From Cladocopium goreaui (taxonomy: Eukaryota > Sar > Dinophyceae > Suessiales > Symbiodiniaceae), in assembly GCA_947184155.2 (NCBI GenBank), contig CAMXCT020001413.1:410001-474000 (forward strand): a stretch of DNA of 64,000 bases. The letters are read 5' to 3'. Below are positions 21,471 to 34,944 of the stretch, in pieces. Numbering within the stretch: position 1 is the first letter of the stretch; the number at the start of each line of letters is the position of its first letter. The notes under the pieces were generated by a model that was not told where the DNA came from, did no database searches, and saw only the letters and a list, made by a program, of their open reading frames with translations. A program made the position numbers and the translations under genes.

Positions 21471-21896
21471 GCACGGGTAAGGGCAAAAAGGGAGGGTGAA
21501 AGTGTAACGAGCAAGAGAAAACTGTCAAACCGAACAACTCTGGACGGAAAATTGCGAAAGCGTCTTCACCTAAAAGCCACATGCACTGCAAGCGGCCACA
21601 ATTTGGCCATCCACATTGTCGCTCAACCTTGAGTGCCAATGATGCTGTTTGGAAAGGTTGGCAATATCTACAGCGAACAAGACAACTGAATTCTTTCTTG
21701 CAAATCATTTTTTGGTCACAGCAACACAGCCACAAGTTCAATCCAAGAGGCAAGAGTCTCAAATAAAAGAATATAAAAGAGATTTGAAAGGGGGCCTTGA
21801 AACTTCTCCACTCAAACATTTGTACGGCATGCATCGGCATGTTAGAATCGGAACTGCTAGGAATATGACGATGTAAGCTTCGGGGTTGTGTGTCAG

Positions 21897-22111
21897 ATGA
21901 CGACAAATTGGCTCTATCCAAGAACCAGCTTCTTCAACGTGCCACGCAACGTCTTGACAACCACATTCACCGCTGCATCGCCATGTACCCAACCATCAGC
22001 ATTGTTGTCAAAGGTCAAGCATCGGCCGGTCTTGGACAACCAACCTGCGCACAACACATCAGACACCAGCCTGTAAATCTTAGTGGGCTCTGGGATACGT
22101 GGTGGGCAAAG
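21897..22111 (+). CDS. Possible exon of an unrecognised gene
   Basis: A likely acceptor (TTGTGTGTCAG) precedes base 21897 and a good donor (GCAAAG then GTGAGA) follows 22111. The frame between them is open and mixed in composition: DDDKLALSKNQLLQRATQRL, then MYPTISIVVKGQASAGLG and VNLSGLWDTWWAK. There is no ATG at a sensible start, consistent with an internal exon. No domain recognised. The neighbouring minus-strand frame overlaps only its first bases. Confidence 0.3.
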
Positions 22112-22455
22112 GTGAGAATACGTTAAAGACCCGACAAAAAATCGAATTGTCAGCTACCGATAAGTTTTTAAAATTCCCGACAAGAAACACCTCCGAAAGC
22201 CCGATGAGACAAGGCCAACAAAGTCCAATAATGCGTTAATTAATCAAGCTGAATACTGTATATCTATAAGGATTGAGATGTTATCATTTTGAAAATCTAT
22301 GCTCTTAAAAAAAGAACGATGCAGAGCAGCAAGCATAAACCCATTAATATATTTAATCTACATGTCTGAAGTCTATGTACCTAACTATTGTCAGACATGC
22401 TCTCATCCTTGTCTTTGCTAACACCGCCAATAACGACGCGGTGGTTTTTAGTGTT
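22112..22455. other. No gene recognised
   Basis: Anonymous, partly AT-rich stretch between the possible exon and the G-rich run; possibly intron. Confidence 0.45.
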
Positions 22456-22462
22456 TTGATGT

Positions 22463-22497
22463 TGGGGTCGGGTGGGGTGGGGCCGGGTGGGGGGGCG
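22463..22497 (+). other. G-run cluster with quadruplex potential
   Basis: Six runs of three to seven G separated by one or two bases (GGGGTCGGGTGGGGTGGGG and onward) on the plus strand. This meets the usual G-quadruplex pattern. It lies about 30 bases before the 44-bp tandem array. Confidence 0.6.
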
Positions 22498-22527
22498 CAA
22501 TAACGTTCTCTATCGACATCTTTATTG

Positions 22528-22888
22528 ACTTGCACAGCAACTTGACGCTACGCTACAAGATCTTCTCTTGCACTTGCACAGCAACTTGACGCTACACTAC
22601 AAGATTTTCTCTTGCACTTGCACAGCAACTTGACGCTACGCTACAAGATCTTCTCATGCACTTGCACAGCAACTTGACGCTACGCTACAAGATCTTCTCG
22701 TGCACTTGCACAGCAACTTGACGCTACGCTACAAGATCTTTTCTTGCACTTGCACAGCAACTTGACGCTGCGCCACAAGATCTTCTCTTGCACTTGCACA
22801 GCAACTTGACGCTACGCTACAAGATCTTTTCGCGCACTTGCACAGCAATTTGACGCTGCGCTACAAGATCTTCTCTTGCACTTGTACA
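22528..22888. repeat. 44-bp tandem repeat, eight copies
   Basis: ACTTGCACAGCAACTTGACG starts each unit at 22528, 22572, 22616, 22660, 22704, 22748, 22792 and 22836, an exact 44-bp period, followed by a truncated ninth start. The rest of the unit is CTACGCTACAAGATCTTCT. Copies differ by only a few bases, suggesting recent expansion. Confidence 0.95.
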
Positions 22889-22889
22889 G

Positions 22890-24555
22890 GACAAGTTATG
22901 GAACACGTGAAAGAAATTGTTTGACCAGCCGCACAGACCGCAGAGAAAAAGAAGTGATTTGGCATGATCGTGATGTTCATGATTAATTGCAAGGAATTGA
23001 TGATTGAAGACCAAAGTGAAAGCGTCCCGCGTCATCATGTGCGGCGTTGCCTGTCTTAGGAGGGGGAAAAAAACGTGCATACACGATAGCCTATCGGAGG
23101 ATTGCATGAAACTATCGGGAGTTCACCCTACCCCCGGGCAAAGTTCTGATCATGCATCCCCAGAAAAGCTAGCTGTGGGAAAGCGTCTTTTCATTGCTCC
23201 CGGTCCAATCCTGGCGAGTGGTTAGATCCTACTCAGAAGAAACATGTCGCTTTGTATTGGAAACCTTCCTTCGACGTTTTGACGTGACTGCTCAAAGTCC
23301 ACAATCTCCTGCATGTTGACCTGTCCTAATTCAACGTATCGATGATAACGTCTCCAGATGTTGGATGAAGCATTCTGACACTCTGGCTGGATTGATCCCG
23401 AGTGGAACCTCACATGGCTGAAAAAATGGAAAGCGTCTTTTCATTGCTCATTTGGGCAAAACATTGCAAGAGCAGGAGAAAAAAATGAAAAAAAAATGCA
23501 AGAATTGAGCCTGCTGCTTGCCTTTGCGGCCAGTAGAAGAAAGCCAAGTTCAACCTCAGCATAAAAACGCTGGAGGTGCCTAGCCGTGTTCGAAACCATT
23601 TTGAGTAACATCGATCAGCTATCATCAACTAGCAGTATCTAATCTAGGTTACTCTCGGTTACTCTATAGTTCTCGTGGGAACATCTTTGTTTCGAATCAC
23701 TCTTGCGGCTCTTTCGCCAACAACACCCTATGTGGGTCGTACAGACTTCCGGCGCGCTTCCCCACGTACGCCTCTCGATGCTCTTTCATTGAGCTCTTTC
23801 GCAAGCTTTCGCAACCATTTGTCTGGACAAACGAGATGTGACCAAATGAAGTCAGACAAGGAGCTTGATGCCTCCACAAACAGAGTATTCGTTTGCCTGT
23901 GCCCGCCCTTTGCTGTGCAATGCCTCGCCTCAGACCCAACAAGTTCGACGAGTGAGGTTCTTGGATAAATTTTGATGATCTGTGGTATGTATCACTCTAT
24001 AAAGATGTAACATCAGAACACCTCAGATGATCAGATGCATTTTAAAAAAATCACCAAAGCTGGATACTAACAAAGGCTTTTGGAGAGACCAGGAGCTTCC
24101 AGTGCAATTTAGCCCCCAAGCCTTGCAAGCTACTTCAATGTGCAGCCAAATCTCATGCCAGCAGACCCAGCAGAGCACATACTGTCTGTTTCCGCAGGAC
24201 TACAAAAGCTGCTGAATTGTGATCATCCTTTGGAGATAACCTTTTGGTGTTTCAAACAAGAAAGGTGGTTTCCAATATGGTGAAATTTGCAAGATCAAGC
24301 GGATTCGGTCCCTGTAGTCTATTTACTATCTAATCCATACACTCCATGTAGCTCATATAGTCGTCCATATAGTCCAAGGCTTCACAAGTCTTGCAGTTGC
24401 CCATTTGATAGGTGCACACGTCTGGCAAGGCACATCCCATGTGCACGGCTAGCAGCCCAGACGCGTCCTCTGCAATGGCAAAGAGCGCACGGAGAAAACA
24501 TTTGACATCCGAGACATCCGTAAGTAACATCCGTGAACCGGTCAGTCCGTCAGTG
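22890..24555. other. No gene recognised
   Basis: Anonymous sequence. Frames up to 97 codons show no motif. A short sequence (AGCGTCTTTTCATTGCTC) occurs twice, near 23183 and 23430. Confidence 0.45.
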
Positions 24556-24564
24556 CAGACTGGG

Positions 24565-25638
24565 TTGTTTACACAGATTTTTTTTTACACAGAGCGACTC
24601 TTAGACACAGAAGTTTCTACACACAGGGGTTTTTACATAGAGAAGTCTTTATACAGACTGGTTTTTACACGCAGAAACTTTTACACAGAGAGAAGTCTTT
24701 ACACGGAGGAGTGTTTACACACAGAAATTTTTACACACAGAAGTCGCTACACTAAGGATATTTTGCACACAAACGCGTTTACACAGAGGAGTTTTTACAC
24801 ACAGAAGCTTTTACACAGAGAAGTGATTACACAGAGAGTTTTTACACACAGACGCGTTTGCACACAGAAGAAGCGTTTACACAGAGAAACCTTTACACAG
24901 GGGAGTTTTTTTACACACAAAAGCGTTTGCACACAGAAACTGTTACACACAGACGCTGTTACACAAAGAAGTATTTATACACAGAGTTTTAACACACAGG
25001 CGTGTTTACAGACAGAAACTTTTACACAAAGAAGTCTTTACACAAAGATTTCCTACACACAGAAGTTTTCACACACAGAAGTTTTTACACAGAGAAGTCT
25101 TTACACACAGAAGTTTCTATAAGCAGATACTTTTTCACACAAAAGTTTTTAAACAGAGAAGCCTTTACACAGAGGAGTTTTTATACACAAAGGCATTTAC
25201 ACACAGAAGCTATTACACACAGACGCTGTTACACAAACAAGTCTTTACACAAAGGGTTTTAACACACAGGCGCGTTTACACACATATTTTTTCCACAGAG
25301 AAGTCTTTACACAGAGAATTTTTACACACGAAAGTTTTCACACACAGATGTTTTTACACAGAGAAGTCTTTACACAGAGAAGTTTTTACACACAGGCGCG
25401 TTTACACACGGAAGTCTTTACACAGAGAAATCTTTACACAGAGAAGTTTTCACACGCAGAAGTTTTTACACAGAGAAGTCTTTACACACAGAAGTTTCTA
25501 TAAGCAGATACTTTTTCACACAAAAGTTTTTAAACAGAGAAGCCTTTATACAGAGGAGTTTTTATACACAAGGGCATTTACACACAGAAGCTGTTACACA
25601 CAGACGCTGTTACACAAACAAGTCTTTACACAAAGGGT
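24565..25638 (+). repeat. 18-bp TTTACACAGAGAAGT tandem array (plus orientation)
   Basis: More than fifty degenerate copies of an 18-bp unit of the type AGTTTTTACACAGAGAAG. The 18-bp period preserves reading frame, so it yields a 236-codon open frame with a six-residue repeat (S-F-Y-T-E-K, L-H-T-E-V-F); this is a repeat product. Near-identical blocks at about 25081-25256 and 25463-25636 show an internal duplication with an offset of 382 bp. Confidence 0.9.
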
Positions 25639-25904
25639 CCCAGAACTCGAGACTCAACGTACCAACGGCCAAGAATGGTCAAGGTGGCATGAAAACCGCA
25701 AAACACGCCAAAGAACGAGGAAAGACAAACACTATTTTGGTAAATGAGGACCTGCTTCGAAATATATTCCTTATGTTTTTTTGAACATATTCAAATCGGC
25801 GGTTTTTTCTTGGAGCAAGTGGGGAAGGCTTGTTCCCGAAAGCTCCTGCGAACGGTTTTTCCTAAAGAATTGCTGCCGATTTCAACTTTCCACTTCGTGT
25901 AAAA

Positions 25905-26045
25905 GCGCCCCCTTGTAAAGACTTCTCTGTGTAAAAACTTGTGCGTGTGAAAACTTCTCTGTGTAAAGACTTCTCTGTGTAAAAACATCTCTGTGTGAAA
26001 ACTTCCGTGTGTAAAAATTCTCTGTGTAAAGACTTCTCTGTGGAA
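25905..26045 (-). repeat. 18-bp family array, inverted copy
   Basis: TGTGTAAAGACTTCTCTG repeats here are the reverse complement of the array ending at 25638, about 270 bp away. Together they form a loose inverted repeat. Confidence 0.88.
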
Positions 26046-28030
26046 AAAAATATTGGAAGTTGATGATGCCTTTGAAAGTGGTTGCTGCTGCATTCTGCAT
26101 GTATCTTTGCCACAAACCTCTGCAGGTGACTGCAAATGTTGGAAATTTGAAATATTGAAACATGCTTGAGGTGCAAGATTCCAACAGATTCCAACAAATT
26201 CCTGTAGTAAACTTGGAACAAGAAAGATCCCTCGTTGCCCAATCAGCATCCAAATCGGAATGTGTTTCCTCTGCATCTACAGCAAGGCTTGGGCCCTTCA
26301 TTCCCAAGCAGAAGCTGAACCTGGCGTTCGACATCTTTCGAGCAATCAGAGTCCATAGCAATCCAAGTTCGACTGGACTAGACTATTGAATACTATTGAC
26401 TATTCATGTGTGCAAGTCATGTGTTCTATTCCTGTGTTCAGTCGTCCCCACCTTCAAACCACCCAGTTCAAGAACACCCAACATACAGGACTCCGTTGCA
26501 AAGCATTCGATGCTGGCATTAGGCTGACCAATGGACCGTGACAAATCCACCATGTGTCACGGTCAGCCATATGCATCCACCATGTCAGACCATTTCCCAC
26601 CTATTGGCAGTGATGGCTGCACTGCCACCGGTCGCACCAAAGGATCCCTCGGCAGCTGTGTCGCCAGCACGCTCCACGTGGCCTTGGGCTTGGCTGCTGA
26701 CTAGTGCCATATCAAGATGTCAAGGTTTTCAGCCAAACCATATAAAACATTATAAAACCGCTTAGCTGCTTATCAGTATTACAAGTGTGGCTCTCTTGTA
26801 GTTTGTGCTCTACAAACGCACCTTCAGTTGTGCAAGGGGCGACAGATAGAAATAGCGTGCCATGAATCAGGAATTCACCAAACACCTTTCTGCAGCTGTC
26901 AGTCCATAGCGCTTACCGTAATGCACAATGGTTCCTCCATGCGATCACCCTTTGCCCAAAGGCGATTGGAAAGAACCAAACAAATTGTCTTTAGGGCAAA
27001 CAAAAAATCAAAAACAAGCTTCAGCCTGTAAAAGAAATACATAGAAATACTAAGCTGCATCAACTGACCACCTGCCCGCAGTTCCTTCTTTGTTCAGAGC
27101 AGCCAAAGTCAGAATTGCCAACGCCATATCCCAAATACCTTGCATTGCCAATGCACTGCACTGCCAATGCAAAGGTCAGAACATGTCAGAACAACTATTT
27201 TTGTCGCAGGGCTGAAGGGCACTTCCTTGCATCATTGATGAATCATGATCGCTTTCTTCCATACCATCTTTCTTATGGTGGTCCGCTCGTCCTCTCTTCC
27301 CACTTAACGACGTGTGAATTGAGAATCAACAACCGGGAAAAATAAGAGAAAGGATCACAGATGGCATAGGGATAGGATGGGATAAGATGGGATGTGATGG
27401 GATATATAGTGGTAGATCATGATAAATTGGCAAATCAACATGTGTACACAATTCCATCTGAACTGCTCCCTCTGACAGATGCACCCTTATTTCAATGGAA
27501 AATGTATCTGCCGTCCGTGCCAACGGTCGATGGACAAATGTTGCAGATATCCCCTGTCTGACCTGCTTGAACAAACTGTAGGACCATTGAAACTGACAGT
27601 AAATGATGTTTGCTTCGAAACAATACAAGATGGCTTTGCATGCCTTGTTTGAATACAAGAAAGTGAGCACGAATGCTGATACTTCTGCCACTTAGGTGTT
27701 AGCATCTGAGAACAATGAGCACCATGGCTGCCCAACTGGTTCAACTTGCTGACAAAGCACATGCCACCCAAAGAGTTCATGATGCGGCCTTTCTTGTATC
27801 CAGCTGAAAAGAGAGCTTCATAGCCTCGTGAGATGCTGGAGAGCGCGCAAAAATATAAGATATGCGGCAAAAAACGATGGAACCACTGACAGGAATTGAT
27901 TCTGTCATCTTGAAAGAATCTGCCGCATAGCCCATTCATCAAAACAAAGCCAAAATCCGGTCAACCAGCATCCCCTGAATGGTCGACAAGAACTCTTGAC
28001 AACCTGAACAACGTTCTGTTCTCATCTGTT
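26046..28030. other. No gene recognised
   Basis: Anonymous. The largest frames (121 and 151 codons, minus strand, 27326-27942) overlap in different frames and show no domain. GGGATG/GGGATA words cluster near 27370-27400. Nothing else is supported. Confidence 0.45.
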
Positions 28031-28039
28031 CTCTTTGTT

Positions 28040-28118
28040 CCCTGGGGTCTCCCTTGGGGTCTCCCTTGGGGTCTCCCTTGGGGTCTCCCTTGGGGTCTCC
28101 CTTTGGGTCTCCCTTGGC
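28040..28118. repeat. 12-bp TGGGGTCTCCCT tandem repeat
   Basis: Six copies of TGGGGTCTCCCT, the last slightly varied. Because the unit is four codons long, the minus-strand frame reads G-R-P-Q repeated; this is not evidence of a gene. Confidence 0.9.
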
Positions 28119-28149
28119 CTACTTCCAAAACAACTCGTTGCTGCGGGTC

Positions 28150-31100
28150 CATAATTCTTGACTCAGCAGGCGTGATGCCGAACCTGCCACACGACGCCAG
28201 ATTTCATCTGCTTGGCTTCAAAAATGGGGTATGTCAGTTATGTAAGGAGCCACAAGAATATTCTCCGAAAATGTACAGTATTTATAAATTCGGGCGCTCA
28301 AAGCAGATTTTACAAGGATCCGAACATATCATATTGTGTTCATATCGAGTAAGTATAGTCCAATCCCAGATCCGGTCAATATAGCAATCAAGCTAGCAGC
28401 TCGCAAGTAGTCGCAAAGTCCGAAAGTCTTTTACTGAACAATGGCTCAGTGAGGCTCAGTGGTTCAAACTGTTTCCGAGGATGGCACATCTTGTTGTCAA
28501 AGAGATCAGCACCCTCAACGACTGACAAGTGCCTCCAAAGGAAGGTCAAGCAAGCATCTTTGTCTCTTCGTCTCACTTTGTTTCTCAAGATGTCTCAAGC
28601 ATGATTTGCCAAGTTGTCCCGTGGTCGGCCGGGTCCTTCGCCTTGTTGAAAATATGGCATTCTTAATTCAAAAGTTGTCATTATAGAGCTATTTGAATCT
28701 ATTTTATCTATTGATTGCTTGCAACATCTTGCCACCGAGTGGTTCCATTGGGTGCCCAACCCAGACCACTTCAGAGTGAACAATCTGAATCTATATCTGA
28801 ATCTATTGCCTTGTAAATTCACATTGCTTATATATCAGCGGGTTGGTTTTAGGCTGGGTGCAAAAGCCCTTGCTGTATCTATCACCCAAGACAGAGTAGT
28901 CAGGTCTGTAGATAGACTAAGCCTCAATTCGAAAATGTGGTCCGAGTGGATATATGATATTCAATATTCGTTCAAAATGGTTCGAGCATCAAGTTCAATT
29001 GACTTTGTGCCTACACTTAGACTAGTGCCTCCTTCAAGATCCGCTTTGAATCACAGGTAAAACTGCTACAGCAGGCCACTTGGCCACTTTTATAACCTCC
29101 CCATGTGATCGTCCCGTCCTGGAAAAGGTTTTGTAGAGTCTCCAACCATTCTCATCAGAGTCATAGACTTTTTCATGATCCCACCTCAGCTAATTCAGCT
29201 AATGGATGACCAAGAGGCTAAACAAGCTGCCAGCCTTTCTAGAAAAAACATGAAAAAATGATACAGTATGTTTGGTCGATACCAATCTGCCAATCTGCTT
29301 GTGCTACATGAACAGCTGAAAATTCTCGTGAATGGGATGTTTGTCAATCAACAATGCTCAATTTTCAGATGAAGTTGAAACTGCAGCCAAACCACCGCAT
29401 TAGTGGCACCTCCAACATGGTATCCAACCCAGACGCAGCACCTTGAACGATCTCCAGTTTTGAGTCACAGGGACCACAGTCAGGTGTCAGGTTTCTTCTC
29501 ATGTGCCATCTTCACACTGAAGTATCAACCAGTTGTGGAGATCTGCGAAGACCTTGAGATGTCCCCTAAACACCCTTGCAAGTCCATTCGCAGTGCACCA
29601 TACCAAATTGACAAGGCACCGCACCAGAAGGTCTCAGGACCCCAACATGGAGCCACCCGGCTTGCCATGCCTAGCAAAAGGAAGAGTGAAGCTTGTGAAG
29701 AGCCTCTGAACATCTCTGGACACAGAAATCAAAAGCCAAAGCCGGTAGTGATAGCCTTTGAAATGCCTTTGACGCGGTGGTTCAAAGCAAAAGATTGGAA
29801 AACAAACCTGCTCAGTTTGCCCAAGACTCAAGAGGTACTCTTAACAGACAAATACCAGCATTTCATCACTTGAGTGATCACCGTTGATCACTCGTCCCAC
29901 TCGTCCCCCACTTCTCCCGGTTATCCTGCCTCTTGCAGCCATATACTGCCCTTTGAAACCTTGGCGATTCATCGTCAAACGCAGATGTCGCGGCAAATCT
30001 GCACGACGGCCATCTGTCTCCTCACTGTCGCAGTTTCTGGTTGTAACAAAAGTTCCAGGAGTGCATCTTTTGTGAACTAGAATTTGGTAGCAGCTGCATG
30101 CGCTTCAACCTCCGAATAAATCCTTTCTTGCAACCTCCAGAGGAGGGTTGTTTGTTTTAAGATGATAAAGGGGATTGCAGCATCATAACAGGGAAAACAC
30201 AAATGGAGCGGCCAAACAAACACCCATTCTGGTACAAAGTGAAATAAGTCTGACCCCACCATTGCGAGTGAAAATGTTGCCAAGGCCCTCCAAAGGCTTG
30301 AAAAAACAGGCTGCGAGGCATACAAACCCACAATCCACTAGAAAGTCAAAGGAGGCTGGTTATCTACATGTGTAATCATCACATTCATTCAAACGCCCAC
30401 CCATACATGCTTTGGCTAAGACGCAGCATTCTTGAGGTGGCGTAGGCGGGCGTCCAACCATTCCTTGTCAAGGAGAGCGTCAGAAAAATGTCGATTCCGA
30501 ACATGAATGCTGAGCGTGATCATGTGCATGCAACATAGTTGCATCCTGTATCGACATCAAACTCTTGCAACTCCTGCCAAGTCATACTGAATGCTGCATT
30601 GAGAGCATAGCTGTTCAAATGGTTCTTAATACTCTTTGTACTCTACACTTCACCATCTTCTACCAATGGACCGTGAGTATCTGTTTTCCAGCGAGAACTG
30701 GGAATCTATGAATCACAGACCGAAGAGTATTCCATAAATGACGTCTCATTTAAGAAAAAAACACAACGCAAACCAGTTTGCCCACACCAAAAATTCAAAT
30801 CCGGACAATGCCAAAAATGCCAATGCCCCAGATGTCCGCGGGTGCCTGCAATCTTTCTGCACAAGGGTTGGCTGGCAGCCGCATATTCGTTGCTGCAGAA
30901 GCTTGAAAGTTGCAGCCTCCATGCTTGTTCCGCGGTGGGGAAATGCAAAGACTGAAGAGCACAAAGACTATCAGTCCAAGTGGGCTGGGAGAACAATCGC
31001 AAATGCTTAGGTGTAAGGTATACATGATGATAGTCAGTTTCTTTTCATTGGTTATGCTGCTGCACAGAAGAAGTCCACAGCGGGGAGGGTAGATTTGCGC

Positions 31101-32400
31101 TGAAATTAAGCATTGATTGTGCTTGCAAACTTGAAGATGGCATGCAAAACCGCATCACCGACAGCTCACAATCTGGGAGCATAATCAGGCCTTCTTACAG
31201 GCAACAACATCATGCCATCTGCATTCTGTTTCGAGCGGAACTGGTGTTTCTTGATGTTTTTTGATGTTTTTTGTATCTTGGTTACCGGTTCCATGCCAAG
31301 CTGCTCAATAAGAAGCAGCGCTTTCGACATAAGTGCCGAATTTTGAGTTTGTCTGAGCGAACCAAAAGCACCTCATCAGCATCAGTAGTCAGGGGACTCA
31401 TCATACACATACCAGAAGAACCAATCACTCCGCAACTGGCAACATTGCAGCAACCAAAGCTTTTGGAGCCAGCAAGTTTAACAAGAGACGACAAGCCTTG
31501 AGGCGAAGAATGACTCATCAACACCACAACGGGTACTCGCCTTGATAAAACGCCACTGCTCTACGAATGGTGATATGAGACGAATCAAAAAGAGAAAGAC
31601 ATAGAGATACAGAGGGAGACAAAAAATGATTGGCGTATTGTTTTGCTTCAAAGGTTTCAAATGTGTCCAATATTGAAGAGCGATGAAATATTTTGACTTT
31701 GGAGCCACCCAGTGAGGCACTATTGACATCGGCTGTATTCGATTTTTCGTTTCTTGGGTATCCGGGCCGTGCCAGGGGAGGAGGCCACCTTGAGAGGCTT
31801 CATGGGTGGCGAAGGCTCACCCGGCTCACCTGAAGGCTCATGTGCCTCCAACTGAAAGTCACCATAGCCTGGACCGACGCATATGATGCACATCACCTCG
31901 GTCTGTTGTTTCTGGTCTGAAGCAGTTTTCAGTCCAGTGAGACCGAAAAAATCGGGATGATCAAAGCGGCAGGGAGGATTGTGCTGATTGCACTACAGTG
32001 GCAAACGTTGTGCAGTTATGCATATCCAAAAAAAAGTCGAGAGAAAAATACGCCACGCAATGTCCGGATGATCAATCATGAGAAGGCTGTAAAATCATGA
32101 AGTTTATAATCTGAACGTGGGCACGATGCATTGATTTTATTTTCTTAAACCTGATATCACATGGTACTGGCGTTTCAACTGTCGGACTTCGCGGATACAA
32201 AGCCAAACAAATGCTGATAACACAAGGTCAATTCCTGCCCTTGAACAAAGACAACACATGCAAGAGGTTCCTTGTAAACACGGGAGCCGCTTGCTCACCC
32301 TAGATTGCAGCAACAAATTAAACACGAGAATCATTTCAAAACCAGGAAGCAAACAAAATTATCCCGGCAACAGACCCCAAACAGTGCGGGGGAGTGGGAA
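28150..32400. other. No gene recognised
   Basis: About 4.2 kb of anonymous sequence. The longest frame is a plus-strand stretch of 156 codons at 29403-29873 that is mixed in composition but has no motif, flanking splice signals or family resemblance that I can name. No RNA gene or repeat array was seen. Confidence 0.4.
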
Positions 32401-32745
32401 GATAATGTATGATAATGTGGACGATGATGATGATTATTATTATTATGATTTTGATATTGATAATGCGGAAGATGAAGTGGAGGATAAGAAGATGGAGGAT
32501 AATGGGATAATGATGTAGAGGAGGAGAAAGATGATGACGCTTAGGAGGACACATGATGATGATGGTGATGACAATGATGGTGATGACGGTGACGATGATG
32601 ATGATGATGATGAGGAGGAGGAGGAGGATGAGGATGATGGTGAGGTGAGGTGAGGATAATGATGATGATGATGATGATCATGGGATGATGGTGATGATGA
32701 TGGTGGTGATGATGATGATGATGGAGGTGATGGTGAGAATGACCA
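32401..32745. repeat. (GAT)n-rich tract
   Basis: GATGATGATG runs with GGT, GAG and GAC interruptions. Frames read as poly-Asp, poly-Met or, on the other strand, poly-His/Ser/Ile, and are not genes. Confidence 0.88.
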
Positions 32746-32773
32746 TGATCGGCACAGAACCTAGGACCATACT

Positions 32774-33235
32774 TTGTGCGAGCCTGCACAGTCGAAACGC
32801 ATGTCAAGCTTTCACAAGAGCCACTTGATACGGAAATTTACAAGAAAAGTGCTGCAGACCAAAACTGCGCCGCAGACTTTGTGCGAGCCTGCGCCGTCGA
32901 AACGCATGTCAAGATTTCACAACACCCACTTTTTACGGAAATTTACAGGTAAAATGCCGCAGACCAAATTGAGCCCAGAACCGGGACGAACACTTTGCGC
33001 GAGCCTGGGCAGTCGAAACGCATGTCAAGATTTTACAAGAGCCACTTTTTACGGAAATTTACAGGTAAATGTTCTGGACCCCATTTCTCTTTTAGGGAGT
33101 AAAATGCCGCAGGCCAAAACCGCGCTGCAGACTTTGTGCGAGCCTGCGCAGTCGAAACGCATGTCAAGATTTCACAAGAGCCACTTTATACGGAAATTTA
33201 CAGGTAAAATGCAGCAGCCCAGGGTGAGCACCCTG
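32774..33235 (+). repeat. Four-copy repeat of about 104-138 bp with coding-like frame
   Basis: The block GTGCGAGCCTGCGCAGTCGA begins units near 32776, 32880, 32996 (varied) and 33135. Each unit continues with AACGCATGTCAAGATTT, then CGGAAATTTACAGGTAAA. A 163-codon plus-strand frame runs through all four and repeats L-C-E-P-A-Q-S-K-R-M-S-R-F-H-K-S-H; copy three is read in another frame yet stays open. I recall similar repeated peptides in dinoflagellate gene models, so the family is dispersed. The second, third and fourth units contain ACAGGTAAA, which could act as an acceptor-donor junction. Confidence 0.75.
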
Positions 33236-33364
33236 ATCAACTACCGGCCTTTACACTTACCGTAAGAACCCGTCAGTGTGGACACACTGTTTGGGAAAAA
33301 ACGTTCCTCCCAAAAATCACACGCGCGAAAGGTTCCGTCCAAAGGATCATATGTTTTACAATAA

Positions 33365-34045
<681 letters not shown>

Positions 34046-34049
34046 GACA

Positions 34050-34940
34050 GTGGGTGTGTGATGTTCAAGGTGTGGTGCCCGACAAGTTTGCAAACTCTGG
34101 TGCGCAGCTCTTGCGGCAGACATTGATGCACCAATCACAGAGCAGCAAGCCTCCGGATCAAGAGTTGCACGCGGCACAAAACCAGCCTTACTCGTTTACA
34201 CCCACTATATAAATGGTGTGAGACTTTCTGAACCATAAAGAACGTCAATGCCACACAACATAAGCGCAAGCAGTTCCACCAACGGAACCATCATATTTCC
34301 CGACAGTACTTTGGCCACAAACCAAGAAAACGCCCCGGGGGTGCCTTCTGTGCTGGCGGCTGCACAATTCTTGAGAAGAAATAATATGGCACTACAGCGG
34401 CGTAGCAATTTCATGTTAAGATATGGGCGGGCTTGAAATTCCCGCGGATTTGCAAGGTGACTTTCATATATAGATTGTTGCATTTTACAGGCAAGTTGGC
34501 GAACGGGCTTGAGCGTGTAAAGTGGTTGGCACTTGAGGCCAAGCATGAAGGGACGAAAGCTAGCTTGGCAGGGAGCTGGAATGTAAACACAATCATGCTG
34601 AGCATACGGATGCTGCCGAATTTGCTGCCGGTGGCGACATGCCGACAGTGTCCCCGGGTGGATTGAGCCACGGCCAAACTGCTTGTGAACCAGCCAGCTG
34701 GGGGGAGAGGGGGTAGTTCAGTATGAAGTTTCAATTGGAAGTTCCACCCCCCCAATACAGCATCACAAATCCTGCATTCAGTTTGCGGGAAGCCAAAAAG
34801 AGACGACTTCTGCAAGACACTGTTGCGAAGCTGATTTCTTGAAAACAATACAAAACGAGACGACTTTAGCACTTCCCTGTACCGTGCTAGAGCAAGAGGG
34901 ACTTCAGCTAGCAGAAGGTAGCTTTCGTGATCATGTCAAA
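34050..34940. other. No gene recognised
   Basis: Anonymous; a minus-strand frame of 153 codons (34411-34872) shows no motif. Confidence 0.45.
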
Positions 34941-34944
34941 GGAG

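Noticed and set aside
22528..22888. Regularly spaced repeats resembling a CRISPR array
   Set aside because: The 44-bp units are contiguous with no unique spacers, and the sequence is eukaryotic. The same reasoning rejects all other arrays in the window.
24412..25262. Plus-strand 236-codon frame with Y-T-E/Q-K-rich repeats
   Set aside because: Explained by the 18-bp period of the array. No unique domain or start context.
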